From Ascaphus truei (Eukaryota; Chordata; Amphibia; Anura; Ascaphidae), in assembly GCA_036426205.1 (NCBI GenBank), contig CM071573.1, positions 38,535,455 to 38,599,454 of the forward strand: a stretch of DNA of 64,000 bases, written 5' to 3'. Positions within the stretch are counted from its first letter, which is position 1; every line of letters begins with the position of its first letter. The position numbers and the translations under genes are program-made. Positions 63,591 through 64,000 of the stretch are shown here, piece after piece. A model generated the notes under the pieces. The model made no database searches, was not told where the DNA came from, and saw nothing but the letters and a program-made list of their open reading frames with translations.

Positions 63591-64000
63591 GTGAAGCTGT
63601 GTGAGTACCTATTGCTTTTATGGAGGGGCCATCCCTATGAGGAGAGGAGGGGGGTCAATTGTATCCTACCCCTTTCCTTCAGGGAATTTGTGCCCCCAGC
63701 AACAGCATTGGTTTCTCTGGATAACAGGATGATTATGGACACCACAAATTATTCTCTGTTTATATTGCATAAAGGAGATTATATCTCTGTACAGACCTAG
63801 CACTTGAACACCATCCACCCTCTTCACGTATCTAATGGTTAAACTATAAGTTGTTAAGTAAATAATGTATAAATGTTTGAGCTGTACTACAGCACTACAC
63901 ACAAGTAGTACTACAGCAGCAGCCGCCATAACCAACCCACAGCTAAACCCTGCCTACAACACAATGGCTGCATCCCCATTTATATACTCCTCCCATAATG
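63591..64000. other. window end, no recognised gene
   Basis: Possibly a continuation of the retroelement fragment. RGS10, which neighbours TIAL1 in human, is not visible before the window ends. Confidence 0.4.

Noticed and set aside
63386..63935. Short ORFs near the window end as exons of RGS10
   Set aside because: No RGS-domain motif is visible; the sequence looks like a retroelement fragment.

Overview
The window is vertebrate nuclear DNA, most likely from an amphibian (probably a frog; inference). It has long introns with GT-AG splice sites, CpG-island promoters, and repeats of types familiar from frog genomes: hAT-like and Harbinger-like MITEs, TTAA-flanked Kolobok/T2-like MITEs, CR1- and L2-type LINEs, Penelope-like retroelements and Tc1 elements. 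I see no bacterial, phage or CRISPR-type content, and no rRNA or tRNA gene.

Two conserved genes lie head to head, as in the human BAG3-TIAL1 neighbourhood. BAG3 is on the minus strand (3114-8662) and shows its exons 2 to 4: two IPV motifs and a C-terminal BAG domain. I could not find its first exon, which should encode the WW domain. TIAL1 (TIAR) is on the plus strand (21218-51274). All 12 coding exons can be placed and join in frame to 372 codons, or 389 when an upstream alternative acceptor of exon 3 is used. Between the two genes, at 15791-15851, is a well preserved first coding exon of the LUC7L splicing-factor family with its own CpG-rich promoter. No further LUC7L exon was found.

Layout: 1-3113, repeats, a minisatellite and the BAG3 3' UTR; 3114-8662, BAG3 exons with MITEs and a CR1-like LINE in the introns; 8663-15600, repeat-rich BAG3 intron or intergenic DNA; 15600-16100, the LUC7L-like promoter and exon; 16100-20880, MITEs and a solo LTR; 20880-21246, TIAL1 promoter and exon 1; 21247-28787, intron 1 with a head-to-head Penelope pair; 28885-38379, intron 2 with a hAT-like MITE split by about 7.2 kb of L2 LINE copies; 38380-51274, the other TIAL1 exons, with a 1.85-kb CpG-rich insertion in intron 10; 51275-54400, TIAL1 3' UTR and flank; 54844-58070, a palindromic element whose CA-rich array is split by a chimeric Tc1 pair; 58070-64000, non-coding DNA with MITEs and fold-back elements.

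BAG3 is a stress co-chaperone and TIAL1 an RNA-binding regulator of splicing and translation. They share no pathway beyond general stress biology. The main novelty here is structural: nested insertions that can be resolved from target-site duplications, the orphan LUC7L exon, and the CpG-rich intronic insertion. I found no new multi-gene system.
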